The position numbers and the translations under genes are program-made. The notes beneath the pieces are model-generated. The model searched no databases. It was not told the origin of the DNA and saw nothing but the letters and a program-made list of their open reading frames with translations. A stretch of 64,000 nt of DNA from Undibacterium sp. Lineage in GTDB: Bacteria; Pseudomonadota; Gammaproteobacteria; Burkholderiales; Burkholderiaceae_D. This document shows, piece after piece, positions 8,357 through 17,976 of the stretch. The DNA lies in contig JAUSNO010000031.1 of assembly GCA_030645915.1 (NCBI GenBank), positions 1-64,000 of the forward strand. Direction: 5' to 3'. Every line of letters starts with the position of its first letter. The stretch's first letter is position 1.

Positions 8357-9799
8357 ATGTTTAAAAAATCAATGAAGACAATTTTAGCTAAATTTATGCG
8401 ACGCCTGATTCGGGCTCAACTACAAAAAACGAGTCATGAGAAGCTTTTTCACTCAAGCGAAATCAGGGTTCTTCGGGCGTTCCGGCGCGCAGCAAAAAAA
8501 TCTTACGCGTATCGAACTTTGCTTGCTGAATGCGGTGTGTCTACTGATGCCATAAAAAGTGCGCAAGACTTTGTGAGATGTTGTCCTATTCTCGAAAAAA
8601 GTAATACATTTCGCCGTTTCTCACTGTCTCAACTTATTTCCGATGATGTGCCAACTCATAAGATTGCGTCTGTACTCACGAGTTCGGGGCATGGCAGTGG
8701 TGGTTTTGCCCTGGGATTGAGTACACGCGATCAACTTAGTTCCACTCCAGATTTGATCGATCTTGGGTTAGAGCTTGCTTTTGATATAGATCGTTACCGT
8801 ACGCTACTCATTAATTGTCTGCCGATGGGCGTTACTTTTCAATCCAATGCCGTTTGTGTCGCCAACGTCAGTGTTCGGGAAGATATGGCATGCGCTATTG
8901 TCGAACAATCAGGGCAACTTTTTGAGCAGATAATTCTTTGTGGCGACCCTTTATTCTTGAAGAAGCTGTGTGATTATTCAAGAGAAAAAAAGGTGGACTG
9001 GTCGCGCTTCCGCATGAATGTGATTGTCGGCGAGGAGACTTTTTCGGAAACATTTCGTGATTATCTGGCGAAAACGCTTCAAATTTCATTGGATAATCCC
9101 AGTTCTGGCGCGATCATTAGCTCTATGGGGGTAGGTGAACTCGGCTTAAATTTGTTTACCGAAACGAGAGAGACGATTACGCTACGACGCGCATGCATCG
9201 ATCATCCTGAATTGTTAACGCAATTATTCGGCGCTGGAAACACAAGTCACACTGTTCCGACTTTTCTCATTTTTAGCCCGCTGCGCACGTTTGTTGAGAT
9301 TGATGGCGCTGATGCGCAAGGGATCGGTGATTTACTTATTTCAGTTTTAGATATTGCCGCACCAATACCTTTGTTGCGTTATAAGACGGGTGACCGCGCT
9401 AAGTTGATTTCTTCCGATCAACTTAATCAGGCCCTGCAGCAGGCTGGAGTCAAGTTGGAGCATCCACTCTTGCCAATGGTGGCATTGCTAGGTCGGGCTA
9501 AGGATTTTCTTCCGTCTGGTGGTCATGTTGACCAATACAAGCATGCCTTATACAAAAATCCCACTCTTGCGAAGAATTTTAGCGGTGCTTTCAGGCTTTC
9601 GCAAAATGATGACTCTCTATTGTGGGAAGTTCAGCTGGTTCGGGGCTGCGCGGGAGATCCTGCAGAGTTTGCCGTAGATTTGTACGATGCGTTTCCAGAG
9701 GGAGGCGATAAGTTGAAGGTTGTCTGCCATTTTTTTGAAGATTTTCCATACGGAAAATCTTTAGATTATGAGAGAAAATTTATCTATTGGATTGCCTAA
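8357..9799 (+). CDS. PaaK-like adenylate-forming enzyme
   Basis: About 480 residues; the start is taken at ATG 8357 (alternatives 8315 and 8372). The layout resembles phenylacetate-CoA ligase and coenzyme F390 synthetase-like proteins: VLTSSGHGSGGF (about 105-116) replaces the usual Ser/Gly-rich ATP loop, RYKTGDRAKL (about 345-354) matches the YxTGD motif, and a C-terminal domain follows GRAKDFLPSGG. The ATP loop is atypical, so activity and substrate are uncertain. Its neighbours are the exosortase-associated acyltransferase and a PEP-CTERM gene. It may activate a carboxylic acid for the neighbouring acyltransferase (inference). Confidence 0.7.
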   Translation: MFKKSMKTILAKFMRRLIRAQLQKTSHEKLFHSSEIRVLRAFRRAAKKSYAYRTLLAECGVSTDAIKSAQDFVRCCPILEKSNTFRRFSLSQLISDDVPTHKIASVLTSSGHGSGGFALGLSTRDQLSSTPDLIDLGLELAFDIDRYRTLLINCLPMGVTFQSNAVCVANVSVREDMACAIVEQSGQLFEQIILCGDPLFLKKLCDYSREKKVDWSRFRMNVIVGEETFSETFRDYLAKTLQISLDNPSSGAIISSMGVGELGLNLFTETRETITLRRACIDHPELLTQLFGAGNTSHTVPTFLIFSPLRTFVEIDGADAQGIGDLLISVLDIAAPIPLLRYKTGDRAKLISSDQLNQALQQAGVKLEHPLLPMVALLGRAKDFLPSGGHVDQYKHALYKNPTLAKNFSGAFRLSQNDDSLLWEVQLVRGCAGDPAEFAVDLYDAFPEGGDKLKVVCHFFEDFPYGKSLDYERKFIYWIA

Positions 9800-9807
9800 A
9801 ATTCAGA

Positions 9808-9825
9808 TGTCGAAAATTTTTACAC
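9808..9825 (+). promoter_or_regulatory. Putative PrsR-binding box (copy 2)
   Basis: TGTCGAAAATTTTTACAC, lying just after the stop of the preceding gene. It differs from copy 3 (59241-59257) at two of 17 positions and ends 83 bp before the -24/-12 site at 9909. That is about two helical turns further than in copies 1 and 3, so the face of the DNA would be kept. Confidence 0.65.
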
Positions 9826-9908
9826 GCATGATATTTTTGAATGCTTTTAGGCAATTGCCGTACTAATTTCTTTATATTAATCAATCGCTTACCTATTTTT
9901 TGTATTGT

Positions 9909-9924
9909 TGGCATGTTATGTGCT
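9909..9924 (+). promoter_or_regulatory. Sigma-54 promoter of PEP-CTERM gene
   Basis: TGGCATGTTATGTGCT: GG and GC are exactly 10 bases apart and TGGCATG is a strong -24 element; the -12 element is GTGCT rather than TTGCT. The expected start near 9936 leaves a leader of about 38 nt. Confidence 0.75.
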
Positions 9925-9973
9925 TATTGATGGGCGTGGGTGTCTTGATTATTTAATCAAAAGAGGAATTAAA

Positions 9974-10846
9974 ATGAACTTTAAGAAAATGAACGTTGCA
10001 TTGGCAGGATTGGCTTTATCTGCAGCTATCGCTGTACCTGCACATGCGGTTACTTTGGCTGGTGGATACTCTGGTGGCATTACCTTTGTATTCGCAAGTT
10101 TTGATATGGGTACGAACTATAAAGGTCAACAAGGCGGCAATATTTGCGCTAATGTCGCTGCATGCGATGCTGCTGCGATATCCTTTGCACCGGGTGCAAT
10201 TGGCAGTGAAGATACTTGGGGCATTTTCCAAGTGACCGGCATTATTTCAAATGATGGCTTAAATACGCTCTTGTGGACGCAAGGCACTGGCGGCGAGTAC
10301 ATTACCGGAATGTTCCATGGTTTAACGGACGTGGTTGTGAATGGTGGAACGACAGCATCCAAGGTAGAGGCGCATGCAACCGGCGGGTCAGTGCAGTTTT
10401 ACGTTGATAATACATTAGCGGATTATAACGCTGGCGCCGGACTGGGCGTTGCTGGGCGTTCGGGTGCTTCTAGCTTTAACGGCGCTACCAACGGAACGCT
10501 TTGGTTGGATATGAATTTCGCCGGAACCGCAGATAGCGATTATTTGGGTCTTGGTTATCAAAGTTCATTCAGTACTTCTTCGCTGCAGGGATCTGGTTCT
10601 GGTTACCTTGATGTCGTTGGTGGGTCTTACGCCAATCAGATCAAAAAAGGTACCGAAATTGATAATAATGGCGACAAGCGTGATGCGTTTCTTCAAGCAA
10701 CATTTGCTCCTAATAGCAACGCGCCACTCTGGACGGTTACCAATCGCGGCGGTTTAGATACAAACGTCGTTCCTGAGCCTGCAAGCTTGGCCTTATTGGG
10801 TTTGGGTTTGGCTGGTTTGGCAAGTTTGCGTCGTCGCAAGAACTAA
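9974..10846 (+). CDS. PEP-CTERM sorting-domain protein, exosortase substrate
   Basis: A 290-residue secreted protein. ATG 9974 is preceded by AGAGGAA; the longer frame from 9905 overlaps the promoter. A Sec signal (cleavage about AHA, residue 24) is followed by a Gly/Ser/Asn-rich beta-type region without a recognisable enzyme domain. The C-terminus has VPEPASLALLGLGLAG, a hydrophobic span, then RRRKN: the tripartite PEP-CTERM signal processed by exosortase A (37678-39210). Such proteins are thought to be cut by XrtA and released or attached to extracellular matrix. A PrsR box and a sigma-54 promoter precede it and a strong terminator follows, so it is a single-gene unit in the PrsK/PrsR regulon. 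Confidence 0.9.
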   Translation: MNFKKMNVALAGLALSAAIAVPAHAVTLAGGYSGGITFVFASFDMGTNYKGQQGGNICANVAACDAAAISFAPGAIGSEDTWGIFQVTGIISNDGLNTLLWTQGTGGEYITGMFHGLTDVVVNGGTTASKVEAHATGGSVQFYVDNTLADYNAGAGLGVAGRSGASSFNGATNGTLWLDMNFAGTADSDYLGLGYQSSFSTSSLQGSGSGYLDVVGGSYANQIKKGTEIDNNGDKRDAFLQATFAPNSNAPLWTVTNRGGLDTNVVPEPASLALLGLGLAGLASLRRRKN

Positions 10847-10875
10847 TTCTCAAGTTATTCGAGATAAGATACAAG

Positions 10876-10905
10876 AAACTGCCTGGCTTGCCAGGCAGTT
10901 TTTTT
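10876..10905 (+). terminator. Rho-independent terminator after PEP-CTERM gene
   Basis: A perfect 12-bp stem (10876-10887 / 10890-10901, core CTGCCTGGC) with a 2-nt loop, running into a T-tract. It begins about 30 bp after the stop codon. Confidence 0.92.
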
Positions 10906-11128
10906 ATGTTTACAAACCGGATGTCGATGGAACTTCACCGAGTCACTTTTTTCCGCTGAGGGAGTGCCTTATTCCATATTAAACGTCAGCTATTTTAATT
11001 ACATGATTCGATAGCGCGGTATGATTGCTTTTTGTAATCTCAAATGCATTTGATATAGGTAGTGCAATAGAGATGATTCTTGTTAAGATATTTAAAATAA
11101 CAAAAAAATTTTAAACTCTGGGGTATTG

Positions 11129-12529
11129 ATGTTACGGATTTCTAATCACCATGTTTCACGAATAACATCCATTTTGTTATTGTTTGAATTTGGTATTTCA
11201 CTTGGCTCAGTCTATCTGGGTACGCTCATCAGAATGATGATGAGTCGCTATGAGACTTTTTACTCTATTAATCCTGAATTTTTACTGACTGCATCGGTGC
11301 TGGCGCTGACCATCGTGTTTAGTATGAGTGCCTTAGGTATGTATCAAATTAATTTCCGCGAGGGAACTAGAAACACTTTTCTGCGACTAATGCCCGCAAT
11401 GACCTTGGCCCTGGCTATTGTTAGTTTGATTTTTTACGTTTTCCCGTCCTTGTATCTCGGGCGTGGTGCAATTGGTCTGGTTTTCGTCATTGCTGCAGTT
11501 GGAATACTAATCATCAGGATATTGGTTTTTAAATCGTCCGAATCGGGTTTGTTACGGTCGCGGATTATCTTTCTTGGCTCGGGTGCAATGGCTCAGGAAT
11601 GTCATGAGTTGGCGATAAGCAATATTGGACACCATGACTATGATGTCATTGGTTTCGTTCCCGTTGAGCAAGAAGAGCGGCGGGTATTGACGAAGTATGT
11701 ACTTCCGGCCGATCAAAGCATGTCCTCGCTTGCGGCGAAGTACAACGCAGATGAAATAGTTGTTGCTGTTCAGAATCGTCGCGGAGGCCAGTTTCCTATT
11801 CAAGATCTGCTTGATTGCAAGTTGCGTGGCGTTAGGGTCATAGATGCAGCGGCTTTTTTTGAACGCGAGGCCTGCCAGTTACGAGTCGAGTCACTACAGC
11901 CTGGATGGTTGGTCTTTGGCGGAGGATTTGATCAAAGTTTTATGCGGCGGCTTGGAAAACGGGTCTTTGACATGTCAGTAAGCGCAATAATTTTTTTACT
12001 GACCTTACCGATCATGTTTTTGACGACACTGTTTATCTTCCTTGAGGATCGAGGCCCAATTTTTTATCAACAAGAGAGAGTTGGAAAAAATGGTCGCACT
12101 TATATGGTTCTCAAGTTTCGCAGCATGGGAATTAATGCCGAAAAAGCCGGTGCGCCGCAATGGGCAAGTGCGAACGACCCCCGCACTACTCACATCGGGA
12201 AAATCATTCGAAAATTGAGAATAGATGAGCTACCTCAAATTATCAATGTTTTAAGGGGTGAAATGAGTTTTGTCGGCCCCCGGCCTGAACGTCCTTTTTT
12301 TGTAGATCAATTGTGTAAAGATGTGCCCTTTTACAATATGCGTCACAGCGTCAAGCCAGGGATTACCGGAATGGCGCAAGTGCGGTATGCGTATGGTGCT
12401 TCGGTAGAGGATTCAAAACAAAAGTTGCAATATGATTTGTATTACGTCAAAAATAATAGCTTGTTTTTAGATATGATGATTCTGCTGGAGACGGTTCAGG
12501 TTGTATTGCTAGGAAAGGGTGCCAGGTAA
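11129..12529 (+). CDS. EpsB-type sugar transferase (polyprenyl glycosylphosphotransferase)
   Basis: A 466-residue inner-membrane protein. ATG 11129 is chosen over TTG 11126. Four N-terminal membrane segments (to about residue 135) precede a CoA-binding-like Rossmann domain and, after about residue 270, a bacterial sugar transferase domain with KRVFDMSVS, a membrane re-entrant helix, QERVGKNGRTY, and RIDELPQIINVLRGEMSFVGPRPERP. It transfers the first sugar-phosphate to undecaprenyl phosphate and so starts the EPS repeat unit. This is the form (EpsB_2) typical of exosortase A loci. It stands directly before prsK and prsR. Confidence 0.92.
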   Translation: MLRISNHHVSRITSILLLFEFGISLGSVYLGTLIRMMMSRYETFYSINPEFLLTASVLALTIVFSMSALGMYQINFREGTRNTFLRLMPAMTLALAIVSLIFYVFPSLYLGRGAIGLVFVIAAVGILIIRILVFKSSESGLLRSRIIFLGSGAMAQECHELAISNIGHHDYDVIGFVPVEQEERRVLTKYVLPADQSMSSLAAKYNADEIVVAVQNRRGGQFPIQDLLDCKLRGVRVIDAAAFFEREACQLRVESLQPGWLVFGGGFDQSFMRRLGKRVFDMSVSAIIFLLTLPIMFLTTLFIFLEDRGPIFYQQERVGKNGRTYMVLKFRSMGINAEKAGAPQWASANDPRTTHIGKIIRKLRIDELPQIINVLRGEMSFVGPRPERPFFVDQLCKDVPFYNMRHSVKPGITGMAQVRYAYGASVEDSKQKLQYDLYYVKNNSLFLDMMILLETVQVVLLGKGAR

Positions 12530-12637
12530 GCTTATTTTTGCGTGATAGTCGTCATTATTTCGGAATAATTCTATTGTGTCGTCTCTTAGAATGGACCGGT
12601 CTCTATACCAAATTTGCGTCCATTAAAAGGCATTCAG

Positions 12638-14758
12638 ATGTTAGTCAATGTTGTGTTTCTGAGTTATGCCGTTGCCGCAACGGCATTTTTATTACTCTCT
12701 GTTCTATTGCTGACAAAATGGCGAGGCCGATTGCATTGGGCTTCGCTGTTGTTTGCCTGTTCGTTGACCGCCGTATGGGCTGCCAATATCGCCTGGCACG
12801 GTTACTTCGACACCCCATTCTCCTTATTGACGCATTGTCTTGAAGTTGTCAGAAGCGCTGGCTGGATAGTTTTCCTTTTGATCTTATTGGATCCTTCTCA
12901 GCAGTTGCGATTTTTTAACATCGCACAAATGAAACCCTATGTTTTGGGCATTCTGTCGTTCCTGTCAATTCAATTTATTGCGACGATCTATAGCAATCTA
13001 GGACTTCCTGACTTTTCCAATGGAATGATTAGTCTTCTCAGCAATACGGGAGGGCGTGTGGCCATTGCCGTGATTGGACTGTTACTGGTTGAACAGTTTT
13101 TTAGAAACATGTCAGAAAAAGGTCGATGGGGCATCAAATTCGCCTGCCTTGGTTTAGGTGGTTTATTTGTGTTTGATTTTTACTTATACAGCGATGCAAT
13201 GTTGTTTCGTAAAATCAACATTGAAATTTGGGCCGCCAGAGGCTTGGTTGATGCATTTACCGTTCCCTTGCTCATCATTTCTGTTGCGCGTAATCCAAAA
13301 TGGTCACAAGGTATTTTGGTATCGCGCCGTATTCTTTTTCATTCAGCAACCCTGTTTGGCACGGCGTTTTATCTCTTGGCAATGGCTGCTGCTGGATACT
13401 ACCTCAGATTTTTTGGTGGAAATTGGGGCACGGCGATGCAGGCAGCCTTCTTATTTGGCGCCGTCATTCTGCTTTTGATATTGCTGTTTTCCGGTTCGGT
13501 TAGATCATGGTTGAAAGTTTTTATTAGTAAGCATTTTTACAACTATAATTACGATTATCGAGAAGAGTGGATTCGATTTACCAAGACGCTCTCGATTGAT
13601 GCCGCAGACCTTGGTGAGCGATCCATCATGGCACTTGCTGAACTGGTCCATAGTCCTGCAGGTGCCTTGTACATTCGCGCAGAAAGTGGCAATTGTGAGC
13701 CTGTCAACCAATGGAACATGCATGTGGACGGCAGAGGTGAGCCTTTAAATAGCGGATTTTCTCGTCTTTTGGAAGAGAAACAGTGGGTGATCGATTTGCA
13801 GGATTTAAAGACGCATGCCGATATTTATGAGGGGATAGCAATGCCTGAATGGCTGCTTGCCGACACACGTGCCTGGCTTGTATTGCCTCTTATCTTGCAT
13901 GGAAAATTATTTGGGTTTGTCGTGTTAGCACAAGCCAGAAGTAAAATTAATCTCAATTGGGAAGTACTCGATTTATTGAAAATTGCAGGAAGTCAGGCAG
14001 CCAGTTACCTGGCTCAGCAAGAATCCGCAAATGCCTTGATGGTAGCGAGACAATTTGACTCATTTAATCGCATGTCTACTTTCATGGTGCATGACCTCAA
14101 AAATCTGGTCGCTCAATTGTCCTTGCTATTATCGAATGCTGAAAAACATAAAAATAATCCTGAGTTTCAGAAAGATATGATCGAAACGATAGATCATTCA
14201 GTACAGAAGATGAAAGTACTGCTGCAAAAATTGAGTCGGGGTGCATCGGTTGATGATACTTCGGCGATATCGCTCGATCAATTGTTGCGACATGCGGTTG
14301 AGTCGAAATCACCCTATGAGCCCACACCAGTCCTAGAAATATTGAAGTCAACATTGCGAGTGAGCGCAAACCGGGAACGGTTGGAGAGAGTGGTAGGGCA
14401 TATCATTCAAAACGCGATCGAAGCGACGCCAAAAGACGGTGAGGTTCGCGTGACATTGCGCCAGCAAGACAGTTTTGCGGTCATTGAAATTAAAGATACT
14501 GGCGCAGGCATGAGTGAAGAATTTATTCGTGAAAAATTATTCAGTCCATTTGTTTCTACCAAGGTTGCGGGCATGGGTATCGGTGTATTCGAGACCAAAG
14601 AGTATGTTCAGGAATTGGGAGGCAGTCTTGATGTCACCAGCCGTATTTCGGCTGGAACTGTTTTTACAATCAAGTTGCGTATCCATGATGCCGACGTTCA
14701 CGCCGTCGATGTTCAAGTTGCAAATAAGGTCGCTCAATCAGAAGAAGGTGTGTTGTGA
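12638..14758 (+). CDS. prsK: PEP-CTERM system histidine kinase PrsK
   Basis: A 706-residue membrane histidine kinase. The ATG at 12638 follows AAAGG; an in-frame TTG at 12614 is weaker. It has about eight hydrophobic segments in residues 1-290, a GAF-like domain (about 320-465), an H-box VHDLKN with His485, and an ATPase domain with NAIEATPKDG, DTGAGMSEE and GMGIGVFETKEYV. This is the domain order of PrsK, the sensor paired with PrsR in exosortase A organisms. Its end overlaps prsR (GTGA). The signal sensed is unknown; the many membrane helices suggest an envelope or lipid-linked cue. Confidence 0.93.
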   Translation: MLVNVVFLSYAVAATAFLLLSVLLLTKWRGRLHWASLLFACSLTAVWAANIAWHGYFDTPFSLLTHCLEVVRSAGWIVFLLILLDPSQQLRFFNIAQMKPYVLGILSFLSIQFIATIYSNLGLPDFSNGMISLLSNTGGRVAIAVIGLLLVEQFFRNMSEKGRWGIKFACLGLGGLFVFDFYLYSDAMLFRKINIEIWAARGLVDAFTVPLLIISVARNPKWSQGILVSRRILFHSATLFGTAFYLLAMAAAGYYLRFFGGNWGTAMQAAFLFGAVILLLILLFSGSVRSWLKVFISKHFYNYNYDYREEWIRFTKTLSIDAADLGERSIMALAELVHSPAGALYIRAESGNCEPVNQWNMHVDGRGEPLNSGFSRLLEEKQWVIDLQDLKTHADIYEGIAMPEWLLADTRAWLVLPLILHGKLFGFVVLAQARSKINLNWEVLDLLKIAGSQAASYLAQQESANALMVARQFDSFNRMSTFMVHDLKNLVAQLSLLLSNAEKHKNNPEFQKDMIETIDHSVQKMKVLLQKLSRGASVDDTSAISLDQLLRHAVESKSPYEPTPVLEILKSTLRVSANRERLERVVGHIIQNAIEATPKDGEVRVTLRQQDSFAVIEIKDTGAGMSEEFIREKLFSPFVSTKVAGMGIGVFETKEYVQELGGSLDVTSRISAGTVFTIKLRIHDADVHAVDVQVANKVAQSEEGVL

Positions 14759-16107
14759 GTCAAGAAAAGAAGAAGCTGTTGATTATTGAAGACGATTTGG
14801 GACTGCAAAAACAATTGCGCTGGAATTTTGATGCATACGAGGTTCTGGTGGCTGGCGATAGAGAAAGCGCGTTAGCCCATGTGCGCAGGCATGAGCCGGC
14901 GGTCGTCACTATGGATCTGGGCTTGCCGCCCGATCCGGATGGCGCATCTGAAGGGTTTGCGATTCTTCAGCAAATACTGTCGTTGGCACCGGATACCAAA
15001 ATCATTGTTCTATCTGGAAATCAGGACAGAGAAAATGCAGTCAAGGCGATAGGGTTGGGGGCGTATGATTTTCATCAAAAGCCGTGCGATCCGGAGATGT
15101 TGGGTCTGGTGGTCGAGCGCGCCTATTACCTGCAAGCCTTGCAGCAGGATAATCGCCGCATGTTGCAGGTGCAGGCCGCGTCGCCGATGTCGGGGGTCAT
15201 CAGTCGTGACCCTGGCATGCTAAAGGTATGCCGCAATATCGAAAAAGTTGCACCCTCCTCTGCCTCGGTCATGTTGCTGGGAAATAGCGGCACAGGCAAG
15301 GAAGTGCTGGCGCGCGCATTGCATCAGTTGAGCCCGCGTCAGGATAAACGCTTCATGGCAATCAATTGTGCCGCGATCCCGGAAAACCTGTTGGAGAGTG
15401 AACTTTTTGGTTACGAGAAAGGTGCGTTTACCGGCGCGGTCAAACAGAATCTCGGCAAGATCGAGCTGGCCAATGAGGGAACCTTTTTTCTTGATGAAGT
15501 AGGTGATTTGCCGATGGCGCTGCAAGCGAAGCTGTTGCGCTTTTTGCAGGAACGTGTGGTCGAGCGTATCGGTGGGCACAAAGAAATTCCTGTCGATGTA
15601 CGTATTGTGTGCGCGACCCATCAAAACCTGAAAGAGTTGGCCGCAGCCGGTCGCTTCAGGGAAGATCTTTATTATCGGCTCAGTGAAATCGTCATCAACA
15701 TTCCGCCTTTGGCCGATCGCAATGGCGATGCGGCTTTGCTGGCACATCATTTCAAGAATAAGTTCAATGCCAAGGAAGGTCGCCCCGGTTTGAATTTCAG
15801 TCAGGAAGCTTTGGCGCTGATAGAGAGCCATCCTTGGCCGGGTAATGTGCGCGAAATGGAAAATGTCATCAAGCGCGCCGTCATCATGGCAGATGGCCCG
15901 CAAATAACTGCAGATGATCTCGGCTTGTCTACCGCGACGCCCGATGAGCAGCCAATTAATTTACGCCAGATCCGCGATGATGCGGAGCATAAGGCGGTCG
16001 TGAAGGCGCTGGCCAGAGTCGATGGCAACATCGCCAAAGCGGCGGAACTGCTGGGGATTAGCCGGCCGACCTTATACGATTTAATGAATCGTCACGCGAT
16101 TAAGTAA
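14755..16107 (+). CDS. prsR: PEP-CTERM-box response regulator PrsR, sigma-54 activator
   Basis: A 450-residue NtrC-type regulator beginning with a GTG that overlaps the prsK stop. The receiver domain carries Asp54 in MDLGLPP. The AAA+ domain has a P-loop GNSGTGKE (176-183) and the sigma-54 contact loop GAFTGA (223-228), and the end is a Fis-type helix-turn-helix (NIAKAAELLGISRPTLYDLM). It should bind enhancers and open -24/-12 promoters. Three such promoters with a shared upstream box occur in this window (3987, 9909 and 59179), at the two PEP-CTERM genes and the Tat/PqqD/HprK operon. Confidence 0.95.
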   Translation: MSQEKKKLLIIEDDLGLQKQLRWNFDAYEVLVAGDRESALAHVRRHEPAVVTMDLGLPPDPDGASEGFAILQQILSLAPDTKIIVLSGNQDRENAVKAIGLGAYDFHQKPCDPEMLGLVVERAYYLQALQQDNRRMLQVQAASPMSGVISRDPGMLKVCRNIEKVAPSSASVMLLGNSGTGKEVLARALHQLSPRQDKRFMAINCAAIPENLLESELFGYEKGAFTGAVKQNLGKIELANEGTFFLDEVGDLPMALQAKLLRFLQERVVERIGGHKEIPVDVRIVCATHQNLKELAAAGRFREDLYYRLSEIVINIPPLADRNGDAALLAHHFKNKFNAKEGRPGLNFSQEALALIESHPWPGNVREMENVIKRAVIMADGPQITADDLGLSTATPDEQPINLRQIRDDAEHKAVVKALARVDGNIAKAAELLGISRPTLYDLMNRHAIK

Positions 16108-16157
16108 GCCCATGCATAAGCTTCAATTACGGCTGAGAAGTTGACCAGGCAATCCTC

Positions 16158-17750
16158 ATGATCGATCTGATTCATCAATTAATTTCTCGCTCGGCGCAAC
16201 AGTCCCCCGGCGCTGAGGCATTGTCGTATCAAGCGCAGCGCATCAGTTATGCAAGCTTGTCAGAGCAGGTGGATCAACTTGCTTGCGGCTATCTTGAATT
16301 GGGTGTGGCGCGCAGTGACAGGATCGCCGTCTATCTGGAAAAACGCCCGGAAGCGGTTATTGCGATGTTCGCAGCTTCTGCCGCAGGCGCGGCGTTTGTA
16401 CCGATTAATCCTTTGCTCAAGCCTGATCAGCTTGCCTATATTCTGGCCGATTGCAATGTCAACATTCTCGTCACTTCGGCAGACCGTCTGCGCGCATTAC
16501 ACAAGGTAGTTCCGCTATGTCCGGATCTGCGTTGGGTTATTTTGGTCGATACCAATAACAAGTCAGTTGTGGAAACTTCGGTGAAGCTGGTGCCATGGGA
16601 GCAGGCGCTCAACATGAAAACAGGCCATATGCCGCATCGCTGTATCGATACGGATATCGCTGCGATACTCTACACCTCGGGCAGCACCGGGAAGCCTAAA
16701 GGTGTGGTGTTATCACATAGGAATATGCTGGCCGGTGCTGCCAGCGTGGCGCAATACCTGAATAACTCCAGCAGCGACAGGATACTGGCGGTGCTGCCCC
16801 TAAGTTTTGATTACGGCTTTAGCCAGCTGACAACGGCCTTTAGTGTCGGCGCTTCGGTAGTCCTGATGAATTACCTGCTGCCGCAAGATCTACTGCGACT
16901 TCTCGTTGAGGAGAAAATTACCGGTTTGGCGGCGGTGCCCCCGCTCTGGATACAGTTAGCCCAGCAGAAATGGCCCGCCCCTGATGCATTGAGCTCGCTG
17001 CGCTATATCACCAATTCGGGTGGTGCCATGCCGGGGACAACGCTCGCTGCGCTCAGGGCAATCATTCCTGCCGCACAGGTGTATCTGATGTATGGCCTGA
17101 CCGAAGCTTTTCGCTCCACCTATCTGCCGCCGGCCGAGGTCGATACGCGGCCAGATTCGATTGGCAAGGCGATTCCCGGTGCCGAGCTGATGGTCATCAA
17201 CAAGGCCGGCGAGCGATGCGCGCCGAACGAGGCGGGTGAGCTGGTGCACCGCGGTGCGCTGGTCGCGCTTGGGTATTGGAATGACGCGCAAAAGACGGCG
17301 GAACGGTTTCGCCCCGCGCCGAGTGCATTGCCCGGCCTGCCCTTGCCGGAGATAGCCGTATGGTCAGGCGATACCGTGCGCATGGATGCAGAAGGCTATT
17401 TGTATTTTATTGGCCGCGATGACGATATGATTAAGGTCTCTGGCTATCGCGTTAGCCCGTTGGAAGTGGAAGAAGTGGTCGATCGTTTCGAGCACGTTAC
17501 CGAGCAAATAGCCGTCGGGGTTCCGCATCCGGTCATGGGGCAGGCGATTGTGTTAATCGTCAAACAGAACGAGGCGGAGAACCTGACCGCTGTCGCGCTG
17601 CGTCAACAATGTCAGATGCAATTGCCTGCGTATATGGTGCCAGCCCATGTCGAGATTATGTCTGAAAGTTTGCCGCGCAACGCCAACGGAAAAATTGACC
17701 GGAAATTACTGCAGACCCGTTTGATGGAGTTATTCCAGGCGAAAGCATAA
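16158..17750 (+). CDS. Acyl-CoA ligase (AMP-forming), exosortase A-associated
   Basis: A 530-residue ANL-superfamily enzyme. YTSGSTGKPKG (172-182) is the ATP loop; YGLTEAFRSTYL, YFIGRDDDMIKVSGYRVSP and the terminal NANGKIDRK with the catalytic Lys complete the motif set. It would activate a carboxylate as an acyl-adenylate and load it on CoA or on the ACP encoded at 3532-3780. This family is restricted to exosortase A loci, where a PLP decarboxylase follows directly. Here the two are parted by a 168-bp MITE-like element and a hairpin repeat. It lies 50 bp after prsR on the same strand. Confidence 0.92.
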   Translation: MIDLIHQLISRSAQQSPGAEALSYQAQRISYASLSEQVDQLACGYLELGVARSDRIAVYLEKRPEAVIAMFAASAAGAAFVPINPLLKPDQLAYILADCNVNILVTSADRLRALHKVVPLCPDLRWVILVDTNNKSVVETSVKLVPWEQALNMKTGHMPHRCIDTDIAAILYTSGSTGKPKGVVLSHRNMLAGAASVAQYLNNSSSDRILAVLPLSFDYGFSQLTTAFSVGASVVLMNYLLPQDLLRLLVEEKITGLAAVPPLWIQLAQQKWPAPDALSSLRYITNSGGAMPGTTLAALRAIIPAAQVYLMYGLTEAFRSTYLPPAEVDTRPDSIGKAIPGAELMVINKAGERCAPNEAGELVHRGALVALGYWNDAQKTAERFRPAPSALPGLPLPEIAVWSGDTVRMDAEGYLYFIGRDDDMIKVSGYRVSPLEVEEVVDRFEHVTEQIAVGVPHPVMGQAIVLIVKQNEAENLTAVALRQQCQMQLPAYMVPAHVEIMSESLPRNANGKIDRKLLQTRLMELFQAKA

Positions 17751-17775
17751 GGCGCTGCTGTACGGATTGGCGCTG

Positions 17776-17943
17776 CTAGCAGCCTGTCGGACTTAGGAGT
17801 TGTCGGCTGCAAAATCATCTGGACGGTGCATATTCCACCGGTTTTTTGGTCAATATCTAGATATTGACGCTGCAAATCCGATGAAATCTGCCCTCGCCCA
17901 GCCGATTTTTCGCTTCGACACCCTAAGTCCGACAGGCTGCTAG
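17776..17943. mobile_element. MITE-like element with perfect 22-bp terminal inverted repeats
   Basis: 168 bp bounded by a perfect inverted repeat (17776-17797 and 17922-17943) beginning CTAGCAGCCTGTCGGACTTA. The outermost CTAG could be part of the repeat or a 4-bp target duplication. The centre has a perfect 20-bp palindrome at 17849-17868. It has no coding capacity, as expected for a non-autonomous element moved by a transposase elsewhere. It sits between two genes that are usually adjacent in exosortase A loci. Confidence 0.8.
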
Positions 17944-17976
17944 AATTGATCTACATGACGTAAAAAGTGAAAAGTG

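Noticed and set aside
15220..15903. 227-codon open frame antisense to prsR
   Set aside because: It is a shadow of the highly conserved prsR AAA+ domain, with no ribosome site and no protein-like motifs.
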